Below, one piece after another: positions 26,317 through 34,468 of a DNA stretch of 64,000 nt; within the stretch, counting starts at the first letter, position 1; each line of letters begins with the position of its first letter. This DNA comes from Pedobacter sp. W3I1 (GTDB lineage Bacteria; Bacteroidota; Bacteroidia; Sphingobacteriales; Sphingobacteriaceae), in assembly GCF_030816015.1 (NCBI RefSeq), contig NZ_JAUSXN010000001.1, positions 248,001 to 312,000 of the forward strand, written 5' to 3'. A model generated the notes under the pieces. It searched no databases, was not told where the DNA came from, and saw only the letters and a program-made list of their open reading frames with translations. A program made the position numbers and the translations under genes.

Positions 26317-27550
26317 TATAAATTTCACCGTTTAAAATAACAGTTTCTATTTGCGTTTCGCCAAAGCTATATGGCAAATAGGCAATCGAAGGCATCGGTT
26401 TAGTAATAAACAGGTTCGCTTTTTTACCCACAGTAATGCTTCCATAATTTTCACTGATCTCCATGGCAGCTGCACCGTTTAATGTTGCAGCATTGATCGC
26501 CTGCTCTGGGAACATTTTCATTTTAATACAGCCAAGCGAAACCACAAAATTCATATTTCCAGAAGGTGTTGAGCCAGGATTGTAATCGGTAGCCAAAGCA
26601 ACAGGTAAATCAGCTTTAATAAAGCTTTTAGCATCAGCAAATGGAATACCCAGATAAAACGAACAAGAGGGCAACAATGTTACAATAGTATCGGCATTTC
26701 TTAATGTATGGATGGTTTCTTCATTGCTTTCTTCAAGATGATCAACAGAAATCGCCTTGTTTTGCACAGAAACCTCTACTGCCCCTGAAACAGAAAGCTG
26801 ATTGGCATGCACTTTTGGTTTCAACCCATATTTTGCGCCAGCTTTTAATACCTGATCGGTTTCTTCAACAGAGAAAAACCCTTTTTCGCAAAACACATCA
26901 ATATAGTCGGCAAGTTTTTCTTCTGCTATTTGGGGCAGCATTTCATTAATAATTAAATCGATGTAACCCTGATGGTTGTTTTTAAACCCGGCCGGATAAG
27001 CATGAGCGGCTAAGAATGTTGCCTTTATGGGAATCGGAAACTGATCTTTCAACCTGCCGATGACTTTAAGCATTTTGATTTCACTTTCTGTAGTTAATCC
27101 ATATCCACTTTTTATTTCAACAGCTCCTGTACCCTGGAGGATCATCTGCTTTAACCTAACAGATGCGTGTTCAAACAATTCATCTTCTGAAACCTTTTGG
27201 AGTTTGTCGGCAGAATTTAAAATCCCACCTCCTGCAGCGGCAATTTCTTCATAGCTTTTGCCCTGGATTTTCATTGCAAATTCTTCCTCGCGCGAAGCAG
27301 CAAAAACAATGTGTGTATGGCTATCACACCAGGAAGGAAAAATATATCTGCCATCTGCTGAGATTTGAGAGGAGAGATTTGAGATATGAGACGGGATTGA
27401 ATCCATCTTACCAAAATCTTTAATCAGATCATCTTCAATTAAAAGCCAGGCGTTTTCGAGAATAGGTAACGAATCTAATTCGCTGCCACGGAGCACTAAT
27501 TTATCTTTGGGATGTAGGCCTACGAGGCCCTTTATGTTTGTGATTAACAT
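26309..27550 (-). CDS. hutI: Imidazolonepropionase
   Basis: 413 residues of the amidohydrolase superfamily. Metal ligands are seen in CDSHTHIVFAASRE (HxH), PKVHANQLS (His) and LATDYNPGS (Asp), and SVDHLEESN carries a further His. The motif GGGILNSADKLQ and KSGYGLTTESE are specific for HutI. It opens the imidazolone ring in histidine degradation, making N-formimidoyl-L-glutamate, which the downstream overlapping gene product would hydrolyse. The two genes are a two-gene unit transcribed leftward. Confidence 0.95.
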   Translation of the reverse strand: MLITNIKGLVGLHPKDKLVLRGSELDSLPILENAWLLIEDDLIKDFGKMDSIPSHISNLSSQISADGRYIFPSWCDSHTHIVFAASREEEFAMKIQGKSYEEIAAAGGGILNSADKLQKVSEDELFEHASVRLKQMILQGTGAVEIKSGYGLTTESEIKMLKVIGRLKDQFPIPIKATFLAAHAYPAGFKNNHQGYIDLIINEMLPQIAEEKLADYIDVFCEKGFFSVEETDQVLKAGAKYGLKPKVHANQLSVSGAVEVSVQNKAISVDHLEESNEETIHTLRNADTIVTLLPSCSFYLGIPFADAKSFIKADLPVALATDYNPGSTPSGNMNFVVSLGCIKMKMFPEQAINAATLNGAAAMEISENYGSITVGKKANLFITKPMPSIAYLPYSFGETQIETVILNGEIYNG

Positions 27551-27626
27551 TTGGTTAGGTTATGGTTAATTGGTTAACTGTTTAAATCGGTTAATCGCGA
27601 ATAACAAGACCGTTAAATCATAAAAA

Positions 27627-28394
27627 TTAATCGAGCTCTAAAAGAACCGGACAGTGATCTGAATGTATCGCATCGGGTAAAATTCTAACATTTTTCAGGC
27701 GGTTTTCCATAGGCTTGGTGGCCAAATGGTAATCGATCCGCCAACCCAGGTTCTTCCCTCTCGAGCCCGCGCGATAACTCCACCAGGTATAATGGTGCGG
27801 ATCTTTATTAAAATGACGGAAGGTATCAATAAAGCCATTATCCAAAAATAACTGCATCCACTCCCGTTCCTCGGGTAAAAAGCCCGATGAATTGGCATTC
27901 GATTTTGGATTATGGATATCTATGGCGGTATGGCAGATATTGTAATCGCCGCTTACAATTAAGTTTGGGATCTCTTTTCGCAACGCTCCGATGTAGACAT
28001 CAAAAAACCGCATAAATTCATACTTTTTAACCTGCCGCTCATCTCCGCTTGAGCCAGACGGCATATAGAGACTCATTAAAGAAAAATCATCAAAATCGGC
28101 CCTTAAAATCCTGCCTTCTTTATCTATCCACTCCTCACCACAGCCAAATTCTACATGGTTGGGTTTAATTTTCGATAAAATAGCTACACCACTATAACCT
28201 TTTTTTTCGGCAGGGAACCAAAAATGGTGGTAGCCGAGTTGCTCAATCAAGGCAATAATTTCTGGAATCTGCAATGGCAAAGCCTTTACTTCTTGCAGGC
28301 AGACCATATCAGCATCTGTTGCCTGTAGCCAGCCAAAAAAGTTTTTGGTACTTGCCGCCCTAATCCCATTAACGTTATAGGAAATGATTTTCAT
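27627..28394 (-). CDS. xth: Exodeoxyribonuclease III (xth family)
   Basis: 255 residues of the endonuclease/exonuclease/phosphatase fold. The conserved blocks are all present: SYNVNGIRAA with Asn7, CLQEVKALP with the metal-binding Glu, SGDYNICHTAIDIHNPK and, at the C-terminus, HSDHCPVLLEL with the catalytic Asp-His. The enzyme cleaves DNA at apurinic/apyrimidinic sites and has 3'-5' exonuclease activity in base excision repair. It is a single gene between the hut pair and a repeat-rich intergenic region. Confidence 0.94.
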   Translation of the reverse strand: MKIISYNVNGIRAASTKNFFGWLQATDADMVCLQEVKALPLQIPEIIALIEQLGYHHFWFPAEKKGYSGVAILSKIKPNHVEFGCGEEWIDKEGRILRADFDDFSLMSLYMPSGSSGDERQVKKYEFMRFFDVYIGALRKEIPNLIVSGDYNICHTAIDIHNPKSNANSSGFLPEEREWMQLFLDNGFIDTFRHFNKDPHHYTWWSYRAGSRGKNLGWRIDYHLATKPMENRLKNVRILPDAIHSDHCPVLLELD

Positions 28395-28703
28395 TCAGTA
28401 AATTTCAAGTGTTGTGGGCGGTAAATTTAGAAATTAATTGAATAAATGCTTAGTAATTGAGATTCAATTAATGAGACGTAGTCGGAAACTGGTTTTAGAG
28501 ATAAGGCCAAGCGGTCGTCACCCGGAATTTATTTCAGGGTCTTTACAGATAAACACTATAACACACTATCAATGACAGACTGCTATAGAAAAATCGTCAT
28601 CTCGACTGTAGCATAGCGAAATGGAGAGATCTATATAGATTTCTCGACTGCGTTGCACTTCGCTCGAAATGACGATCCCTTAAGGCTTATAAATGAAATT
28701 CGC
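28395..28703. other. Intergenic region of 309 bp, REP-like elements only
   Basis: Between exonuclease III and the cyclophilin gene. It holds a half-element near 28515 (CGTCACCCGGAATTTATTTC) and a complete CGTCAT...ATGACG element at 28595-28674. I see no reading frame or RNA gene. Confidence 0.6.
28595..28674. repeat. REP-like element, CGTCATCTCGA / TCGAAATGACG family
   Basis: The outer ends CGTCATCTCGACTG and CGCTCGAAATGACG are inverted copies; inside, GAGAGATCTATATAGATTTC forms a second palindrome. It is closely related to the element at 42420-42527. Confidence 0.7.
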
Positions 28704-29432
28704 TTAGAAACCCATAACCATTTTATCTTTCAAAGAAGCCTGCAGCAATTGTTTCTCTAACTTTTTCGCCGCTCTTCTTTTCAAAATCGTAACTTCCATT
28801 TTCACATCTTGCTTTGGGCGGTTATTTTTATCAGTTACCAGAACGGCTATTTTATCCACCATGTCCAAGCCAACCACAATTTCACCATAAACAGTGTAAT
28901 TTCTATCTAAATGAGGCGTACCGCCTATCGTTTTATATACTTCACGCTGCCACTCAGGGATTTTGAATTTCAGGCGTTTTTCCTCTACATTATCCAGTTG
29001 CTGGTCGGTAAAAACTTTTCCCTGAACCAGGTAAAACTGGCTCCCACTTGAGACTTTGGCCGGATTAACCTCATCACCTTCCCTGGCCGCAGCCAAAACG
29101 CCTTTTTTATGAAACAGGCTATCATTAAATTCAGCAGGGATGGTGTATTTTGGTCCACCCTCGCCTAACAGGGAGTCTGGCCTGGCATTTTTAGAATCCG
29201 GATCACCACCCTGGATCATAAAATCTTTGATCACCCGATGAAATAAAACACCATTATAATAGCCTTTTTTAGTCAATTTCAAAAAGTTATCGCGATGTAA
29301 AGGCGTTTGATTATATAGCTTAACAATACATTCTCCAAATTCGGTTTTAATGCGTACATATTGGTTTTTAGGCTTTGCCGCAAAGGCTGAAAGTATCGAA
29401 AAAGTACAGAGAAATAATAATATTTTCTTCAT
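28704..29432 (-). CDS. Secreted cyclophilin-type peptidyl-prolyl isomerase
   Basis: 242 residues with a signal peptide (MKKILLFLCTFSILSAFAA), so it acts in the periplasm. The cyclophilin core is clear: HRVIKDFMIQGGDP contains the catalytic Arg and the Phe, Met and Gln of the proline pocket, followed by GPKYTIPAEFN and SGSQFYLVQG. A central stretch of about 30 residues (LDNVEEKRLKFKIPEWQREV) is inserted compared with minimal cyclophilins, as in other Bacteroidota homologues. It assists folding of exported proteins. It is divergent from the metal-related cluster that starts 95 nt away. Confidence 0.92.
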   Translation of the reverse strand: MKKILLFLCTFSILSAFAAKPKNQYVRIKTEFGECIVKLYNQTPLHRDNFLKLTKKGYYNGVLFHRVIKDFMIQGGDPDSKNARPDSLLGEGGPKYTIPAEFNDSLFHKKGVLAAAREGDEVNPAKVSSGSQFYLVQGKVFTDQQLDNVEEKRLKFKIPEWQREVYKTIGGTPHLDRNYTVYGEIVVGLDMVDKIAVLVTDKNNRPKQDVKMEVTILKRRAAKKLEKQLLQASLKDKMVMGF

Positions 29433-29513
29433 TAGATTGGTGTTTAAGGCTAAAGTAAGCTAAAAAATGAAATTCAATAAATAAATGCTAGCATTATTCA
29501 ATATTTTTTACTT

Positions 29514-29521
29514 TACCTTTG
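29514..29521 (+). promoter_or_regulatory. -7 promoter element of the HYC_CC_PP gene, implying a leaderless mRNA
   Basis: TACCTTTG ends five bases before the ATG at 29527, so transcription should begin close to the start codon. No good -33 TTG is seen. Confidence 0.6.
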
Positions 29522-29526
29522 TATCA

Positions 29527-29928
29527 ATGAAGTTAAAACAAAAAATAGCACTTTCTTTGGCTGTATTTTATGCAGTTAGTGTTATGGGTTTGGCTTTAAG
29601 TCTCCATTTCTGTGGAGGCAAACTAGAAAATGTTAAACTTTTCAGCAATGAAGTTTCCTGCAAATTCTGCAAGGAAATTCCAGCCGAAAAAAAAGATGAT
29701 GGTTGTTGCAAAAACACCCAGGTAACGGTTAAAGTTAAAGATAGTCATCAGGCAGAGGCGCAGGTACAAATGCCGAAGTTATTTTCTATCCAACTTTTTC
29801 TTCATCCTCCGGTTTTAGAATTTCTAAGTAACATTACGCCAAAGTTTTTCAGTAAAATTTCGAATAAAGCTCCGCCGCTCTCCTCGCGGATTGCCCTGCA
29901 TATTTTCAATTGTATTTTTAGGAATTAG
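29527..29928 (+). CDS. HYC_CC_PP family protein (metal-associated)
   Basis: 133 residues from the ATG at 29527; an upstream frame start at 29485 lies before the promoter. A hydrophobic N-terminus (KIALSLAVFYAVSVMGLALS) leads into LHFCGGKL, then SCKFCKEI, DDGCCKNT and KAPPLSSR. The order HFC (a variant of HYC), CC and PP matches the Bacteroidota family named after these motifs, whose genes often neighbour metal-transport genes. The Cys and His clusters suggest binding of copper or another soft metal outside the cytoplasm. The biochemical role is unknown. It opens the metal-related cluster running to 35188. Confidence 0.75.
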   Translation: MKLKQKIALSLAVFYAVSVMGLALSLHFCGGKLENVKLFSNEVSCKFCKEIPAEKKDDGCCKNTQVTVKVKDSHQAEAQVQMPKLFSIQLFLHPPVLEFLSNITPKFFSKISNKAPPLSSRIALHIFNCIFRN

Positions 29929-30088
29929 GATTTTTAATCTCTTCGTCATCCTGAACTTGTTTTACAAGCAGAAGTAGCATTTTTAATTGCCTTGTAGCTA
30001 CTCCGTGGTCAGGATCCATTTTGCTATGCTCCTGGAATGAATCCAATGGAGACGATAGCTTAAAAAATTATTCTAATCCAAAAAAATC

Positions 30089-30625
30089 ATGAAAGCAATA
30101 AAAATATTCAGCATTATTATGCTGTTCTTCGTCGTTAATGTTTCGGCACAACAAATATCTTCAGCAGATTTACAGGTAACAGGTTTAACCTGCTCTATGT
30201 GTTCCAATGCAACACAAAAGTCGTTAGAAACCCTAAGTTTTATCAGTAGTGTAAAACCCGATTTAAACAAAAACATCTTTGTTTTAACTTTTAAAAAAGA
30301 TGCCAATATCAATCTTGATCTGGTTCGAAAAAAAGTCCAGGATGCTGGTTTTTCAGTTGGTGGCTTAACCGCAAACTTCAATTTTAACCAGGTAAAAATA
30401 GACGATAAAGGTCAGGCAGTTGTTGATGGCAATGTGTACCGTTTTGTAAATGCTAAAAGCAAAACACTTAATGGAACTGTAAAAGCCAGTATAGTGGACA
30501 AAAATTTCATCTCAGGTTCAGCATTTAAAAAGCAGGCCACAACTGCTAATTCTGATGCTTATGCGAGTGGCACTGGTGTCGTTAACGGAAAAAAAACGCG
30601 TATTTACCACTTAGTTCTTTCTTAA
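30089..30625 (+). CDS. Secreted heavy-metal-associated (HMA) domain protein
   Basis: 178 residues. After a signal peptide (IFSIIMLFFVVNVSAQ) comes an HMA domain with the metal-binding motif GLTCSMCSNATQKSL and the usual beta-alpha-beta-beta-alpha-beta length to about residue 90. The C-terminal half (about 95-178, KIDDKGQAVVDGNVYRFV onward) resembles no domain I know. The location outside the cytoplasm and the CxxC site suggest a periplasmic copper-binding or sensing protein. It starts one base before the next gene's region (stop 30625, next ATG 30627), so the two are translated from one mRNA. Confidence 0.82.
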   Translation: MKAIKIFSIIMLFFVVNVSAQQISSADLQVTGLTCSMCSNATQKSLETLSFISSVKPDLNKNIFVLTFKKDANINLDLVRKKVQDAGFSVGGLTANFNFNQVKIDDKGQAVVDGNVYRFVNAKSKTLNGTVKASIVDKNFISGSAFKKQATTANSDAYASGTGVVNGKKTRIYHLVLS

Positions 30626-30626
30626 A

Positions 30627-31439
30627 ATGAAAAGGATATTCGTATTGGCGCTGATGATTATCTGCGCCTATACAAATGGTTTTGCACAGGAACTATATGT
30701 ATTTACCGAGCCTGCCAGTAATATGCCGACCAAATCGATTGGTGTAAGGATTACGAATGAAGGCATGTTCAACAATCCTGGTTTTGTAAGCAGAACCATT
30801 CCGGAAGTAATGATTGGCTTTAATAAAAACTTAATGACCCATGCGCAGGCGTTTCTTTCCGATATGGATGGAAAGTACCGTTTAGAAGGGGGGAGTTTTT
30901 ATGCAAAGTACCGGTTTTTATCCTTAGATGAAGCACATAGCCATTTTAGAGCGGCAGCATTTGGCCGGATCAGCACAAGCAAAAGGCCAACGTACACAAG
31001 GGATATTAACCTTGAAGGCGACAATAGCGGTGTACAAGGCGGATTAATTTTTACGCAACTTTTGCATAAACTGGCACTATCATCAACTTTGGGTTATGCG
31101 CATGCTTTCGAAAACAGCGACAGGCAAATTGCCGGAATGCCGCAACCTAAAAACATGTTATCGTACAGTTTATCGTCGGGTTATTTGGTTTTGCCCGTGG
31201 TTTACAAAGATTATAAGCAGCCTAACTTTAATGTATATTTAGAGCTACTGGGCAAAACCGATCCAGGTAGTGGCCAATCGTACTTAGATATTGCCCCTGC
31301 TATACAGATGATTTTGAACAGTACTACGCGGATCGATTTAGGCTACCGCTTTCAGGCGACTGGTAATATGGATAACCGGTACACCAAAAACATGTATCTG
31401 CTTAGGGCAGAATTTAATTTCTTTAACGTTTTAAAATAA
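30627..31439 (+). CDS. Predicted outer-membrane beta-barrel protein, function unknown
   Basis: 270 residues with a signal peptide (FVLALMIICAYTNGFAQ). The mature part is a series of amphipathic strands with aromatic ends (YAKYRFLSL, HFRAAAFGRIS, QGGLIFTQLL, IDLGYRFQATG, YLLRAEFNFFNV), as expected for a barrel of perhaps 12 strands. I do not recognise the family. Its gene begins one base after the HMA protein's stop, so it may form the outer-membrane partner in metal export or sensing. That role is inferred from position only. Confidence 0.65.
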   Translation: MKRIFVLALMIICAYTNGFAQELYVFTEPASNMPTKSIGVRITNEGMFNNPGFVSRTIPEVMIGFNKNLMTHAQAFLSDMDGKYRLEGGSFYAKYRFLSLDEAHSHFRAAAFGRISTSKRPTYTRDINLEGDNSGVQGGLIFTQLLHKLALSSTLGYAHAFENSDRQIAGMPQPKNMLSYSLSSGYLVLPVVYKDYKQPNFNVYLELLGKTDPGSGQSYLDIAPAIQMILNSTTRIDLGYRFQATGNMDNRYTKNMYLLRAEFNFFNVLK

Positions 31440-31444
31440 ATAAC

Positions 31445-31466
31445 ATGAAACCATCATGGTTTTTCA
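31445..31466 (+). repeat. 22-nt motif, first copy (start of a possible 10-codon mini-frame)
   Basis: The motif starts ATGAAACCATCATG and ends TTTTTCA; a copy with one substitution is at 32709-32730. It contains a short palindrome AAACCAT-C-ATGGTTT and here opens a frame encoding MKPSWFFRLI. It may be an operator or a leader element shared by two genes of the metal cluster. Confidence 0.4.
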
Positions 31467-31525
31467 GATTAATTTAATCGAATTAAAACCATGACCACTT
31501 CACCATCATTAAAATAATATAAAAG

Positions 31526-32029
31526 ATGAAAAAAATATTGGGAACAATTGCCATCATAACTATCGCAACAACAGCTTTCACTTATGCACAAAGCAAAACA
31601 GATGTAGCCTTAAATCAGGTATTAACCGCTTATTACGATGTAAAAAATGCCTTAGCCACTGATAAAAAAGACTTAGCTATCGAAAAAGTAAAGGTTTTAT
31701 CGGCAAAAGTAAATGCGGTTAACCATAAAGATCTACCTGCTGATCAGCATAAGGTATTTATGGAACAAGCGGGCATCATTAAAAGTAAAGCCGCTCAACT
31801 TGTGGGTTCGAATGATATTAAAACACAGCGAAAAGCTTTCGAAGGTATTTCTTATGCCATGATCAAAACTTTAAAGAGTTTAAAATTTAATAGCCAAACG
31901 GTTTATGTTCAACATTGCCCAATGGCTAAGGCAAGCTGGTTAAACGAAAAGGAAAACATCGAAAATCCATATTATGGAAGTATGATGTTCGATTGCGGGG
32001 ATGTTGCTGAAACTATAAAATCAAAATAA
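31526..32029 (+). CDS. DUF3347 domain-containing secreted protein (copper-system associated)
   Basis: 167 residues with a signal peptide ending TTAFTYAQ. The N-terminal helical half (LNQVLTAYYDVKNALATDK) and the C-terminal motif VYVQHCPMAKASWLNEKE, then NPYYGSMMFDCGDV, match DUF3347. Members often occur alone or fused to CusB-like copper efflux proteins. The Cys, Met and His of the CPM and MxxCG motifs are candidate metal ligands. The stop codon overlaps the following regulator start (TAATG), so the two are translationally coupled. Confidence 0.85.
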   Translation: MKKILGTIAIITIATTAFTYAQSKTDVALNQVLTAYYDVKNALATDKKDLAIEKVKVLSAKVNAVNHKDLPADQHKVFMEQAGIIKSKAAQLVGSNDIKTQRKAFEGISYAMIKTLKSLKFNSQTVYVQHCPMAKASWLNEKENIENPYYGSMMFDCGDVAETIKSK

Positions 32030-32592
32030 TGAAACTGCATATCAAAAACATGGTATGCAACCGCTGTAAAATGGTGGTTAAAGCTGAGCTGGAAAAGCTC
32101 GGCTTTAAACCATTATTGGTTGAACTTGGCGAAGTTACCCTAGCCGAAAATATTTCTGCGGAAGATAAAATCAAAATAGCAGAGCGCCTGACTCATTTTG
32201 GCTTCGAGCTGCTAGCGGACAAGAAAACGCAGGTTGCAGAGCAGGTTAAAACGGCTATTATTAATCTGGTACATTATACCAAAGAGCCATTAAAAATTAA
32301 CCTTTCAGCTTATTTAAGTGAGCAATTAAAGCTAGAATACACTAACTTAAGCAGTATTTTTTCAGAAATAGAAAATCAAACCATTGAGAAATATTTCATT
32401 GCACAAAAAATAGAAAAAGCCAAAGAAATGCTTACTTACGGCGAACTTACGCTTAGCGAAATTGCTTATCAGCTAAATTACAGCAGTGTTGCTCACCTAT
32501 CAGCACAATTTAAAAAAGTGACCGGAATTACGCCTTCCGCTTATAAGGCCACATCAACAGACAGCAGGAAAACGCTGGATGAGGTGAAATAG
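32029..32592 (+). CDS. AraC-type regulator with N-terminal HMA-like metal-binding domain
   Basis: 187 residues in two parts. Residues 1-65 resemble an HMA fold (MKLHIKNMVCNRCKMVVKAE) with a CxxC site at C10 and C13. Residues about 90-180 form an AraC-type DNA-binding domain: first helix-turn-helix around EKAKEMLTYGELTLSEIAYQ and the second motif SSVAHLSAQFKKVTGITPSAY. The fusion suggests that the regulator senses copper or a similar ion directly. It overlaps the DUF3347 gene by one base, so it is made with a metal-binding partner and likely controls this cluster. It lacks the sugar-binding cupin typical of AraC proteins. Confidence 0.8.
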   Translation: MKLHIKNMVCNRCKMVVKAELEKLGFKPLLVELGEVTLAENISAEDKIKIAERLTHFGFELLADKKTQVAEQVKTAIINLVHYTKEPLKINLSAYLSEQLKLEYTNLSSIFSEIENQTIEKYFIAQKIEKAKEMLTYGELTLSEIAYQLNYSSVAHLSAQFKKVTGITPSAYKATSTDSRKTLDEVK

Positions 32593-32678
32593 TTGATGGC
32601 TCATGGTCGATAGTCTATAAGCCGTATACTACCTCAAATTTCTTATCATACGTCAAGACTGATCGGCTGATAATCAAC

Positions 32679-32686
32679 TACATTTG
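32679..32686 (+). promoter_or_regulatory. Candidate -7 element of the YceI gene
   Basis: TACATTTG fits TAnnTTTG and would start a transcript near 32691 with a leader of about 100 nt that includes the 22-nt motif at 32709. No convincing -33 TTG is visible. Confidence 0.4.
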
Positions 32687-32708
32687 TATCTAAATAAATT
32701 CACTAGAT

Positions 32709-32730
32709 ATGAAACCATCATGATTTTTCA
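32709..32730 (+). repeat. 22-nt motif, second copy (in the leader of the YceI gene)
   Basis: It differs from the copy at 31445-31466 by one base (G to A), which turns the mini-frame into MKPS followed by a stop. The palindrome AAACCAT-C-ATGATTT is slightly imperfect here. Confidence 0.4.
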
Positions 32731-32791
32731 AACCACATAGTGGATGAATAATCTGATAGCTTCATCACAATTAAAACTAAATTATGTACTG

Positions 32792-33364
32792 ATGAAAAAA
32801 TTATTCTTATTTCTGATCGCTACCTCAATTAGTGTAGCATCATTTGCACAAACAAGCTGGAAAATAGATCCTATGCACTCGTTCGTTAACTTTTCGGTTA
32901 AACACATGGGCATTTCTTTTGTAGATGGTTCTTTTAAAAAATTCGACGGATCGGTTACGGCTTCCAAACCAGATTTAACGGATGCTAAAATCAGTTTTAC
33001 TGTTGATGTAAATAGCATTACTACCGGTGTTGACATGAGAGATGGTCACTTAAAAACTGATGATTTTTTTAACGTGGCGACTTACCCTACCATGAAATTC
33101 GAAAGCACGTCTTTCAAAAAATTAAACGGTAACAATTACGAGCTAAGTGGAAAATTAACCATCAGAGATGTAACCAAAGATGTAAAATTTGCTGTGGTTT
33201 ATGGTGGCACGGCTAAAGATCAACAAGGAAACACTAAAGCTGGATTTGGTGCTACAACAACCATTAACCGTTTAGATTATAACATTAAATATGATCCAAC
33301 AGGCGCTGGTGTGGCAAAAGATGTTTCCATTAAATTAAACCTGGAGTTTGTTCAGGGAAAATAA
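32792..33364 (+). CDS. YceI family periplasmic protein
   Basis: 190 residues from the ATG at 32792; the longer in-frame start upstream would bury the signal peptide (FLFLIATSISVASFAQ). The YceI lipocalin-like barrel is recognised from WKIDPMHSFVNFSVKHMG, VDMRDGHLKTDDFFNVA and LTIRDVTKDV. Members bind isoprenoid-like lipids in the periplasm. It lies next to the metal regulator, in the same direction, with its own promoter candidate. Whether it belongs to the metal response is uncertain. Confidence 0.93.
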   Translation: MKKLFLFLIATSISVASFAQTSWKIDPMHSFVNFSVKHMGISFVDGSFKKFDGSVTASKPDLTDAKISFTVDVNSITTGVDMRDGHLKTDDFFNVATYPTMKFESTSFKKLNGNNYELSGKLTIRDVTKDVKFAVVYGGTAKDQQGNTKAGFGATTTINRLDYNIKYDPTGAGVAKDVSIKLNLEFVQGK

Positions 33365-33374
33365 TTGATAAGAG

Positions 33375-33466
33375 CGTCATTTCGAGTGAAGCGCAGCGAA
33401 ATCGAGAAATCTAGCCTGCCACGGTTTATAAGCTTTAAAGATTTCTCCACTTCGGTCGAAATGACG
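33375..33466. repeat. REP-like element, CGTCATTTCGA / TCGAAATGACG family
   Basis: The ends CGTCATTTCGAGTGAAG and CTTCGGTCGAAATGACG are inverted copies; the centre carries GAGAAATC and GATTTCTC. It lies between the YceI and dioxygenase genes. Confidence 0.7.
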
Positions 33467-33484
33467 ATCACTTAATAGAAAATC

Positions 33485-34309
33485 ATGTCTACACTATCCC
33501 AATTCAGGAACTTCACTCAGCGCTTACCTCAAACCGAGTTGATGCCAACACTTTTTATTGGTCATGGCTCGCCAATGAACGGTATCGAAAATAATGAGTT
33601 TAGCCAGAGTTGGGCAGAATTAGCCAGGAATATTCCTGTTCCAAAAGCCGTGCTGGTAGTATCAGCGCATTGGTATACTCATGGCACTTTTGTCACTGCG
33701 ATGGATTTTCCAGGCACTATTCACGATTTTGGTGGTTTTCCGCAAGCACTTTTTGATGTTCAATATCCTGCCCCGGGCGATCCTGAACTAGCCGCCGAAA
33801 TTCCGAATTTAATTCACTCCACTCCTGTGGGTTTAGACCACGATTGGGGTTTAGATCATGGCACCTGGACAGTGGTAAAACACATGTACCCAAATGCAGA
33901 TATTCCTGTTTTGCAACTCAGTATCGATTATACCAAATCGCCTGAGCAACATTATGAAATTGCAAAAGAAATTTATGCGCTTCGTAAAAAAGGGATCCTG
34001 GTTTTAGGTAGCGGAAATATGGTGCATAACCTGCGCATGTTAAGCTGGGACATGATTAATGGTGGTGGTTATGATTGGGCGATTGAAATGAACGATAAGT
34101 TTAAAAATTTAATTGCCAACGGCGATCACCAACCTTTAATTAATTACCGTAACCTCGGCTCCGACGCAATGTTAGCCATCCCTACCCCGGAGCATTATTT
34201 GCCACTAATTTATACCCTTGGGATGAAAAACGATAAAGAAGAAATTTCTTTTTTTAATGATAAAGCAATTGGTGGTTCATTAACTATGACATCGGTTTTG
34301 GTAGGATAA
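33485..34309 (+). CDS. ygiD: 4,5-DOPA dioxygenase extradiol family protein (YgiD/LigB-like)
   Basis: 274 residues. The LigB-superfamily motifs TLFIGHGSPMNG, VVSAHWYTHGTFVT and DHDWGLDHGTW carry the metal-binding histidines, and VLGSGNMVHNLR is the C-terminal conserved block. Homologues in E. coli open the catechol ring of L-DOPA with Zn or Fe. The natural substrate in this organism is unknown. It is located within the metal-related region but preceded by a repeat element, so it is probably transcribed on its own. Confidence 0.88.
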   Translation: MSTLSQFRNFTQRLPQTELMPTLFIGHGSPMNGIENNEFSQSWAELARNIPVPKAVLVVSAHWYTHGTFVTAMDFPGTIHDFGGFPQALFDVQYPAPGDPELAAEIPNLIHSTPVGLDHDWGLDHGTWTVVKHMYPNADIPVLQLSIDYTKSPEQHYEIAKEIYALRKKGILVLGSGNMVHNLRMLSWDMINGGGYDWAIEMNDKFKNLIANGDHQPLINYRNLGSDAMLAIPTPEHYLPLIYTLGMKNDKEEISFFNDKAIGGSLTMTSVLVG

Positions 34310-34315
34310 AAATCA

Positions 34316-34383
34316 CTGTCATGCTGAGGCACGAAGCATCTGCAGCCGATGAAAAAGATTCTTCACTGCGTTCAGAATGACAG
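34316..34383. repeat. REP-like element, CTGTCATGCTGA / TTCAGAATGACAG family
   Basis: The ends CTGTCATGCTGAGGC and GCGTTCAGAATGACAG are imperfect inverted copies, with GATTCTTCAC inside. The same words recur at 44191-44359. Confidence 0.65.
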
Positions 34384-34468
34384 CGGCCGAAAATTCTATA
34401 AAACTTTATGATTATTCTGTAACGCTTGTCGCAGCATGAAGCTGTAAATTTGTATAAAGAATTTAATC

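Noticed and set aside
31445..31477. Mini-frame MKPSWFFRLI as a leader-peptide gene
   Set aside because: The second copy of the motif has a stop after four codons, so a conserved peptide is unlikely; a DNA or RNA site is more plausible.
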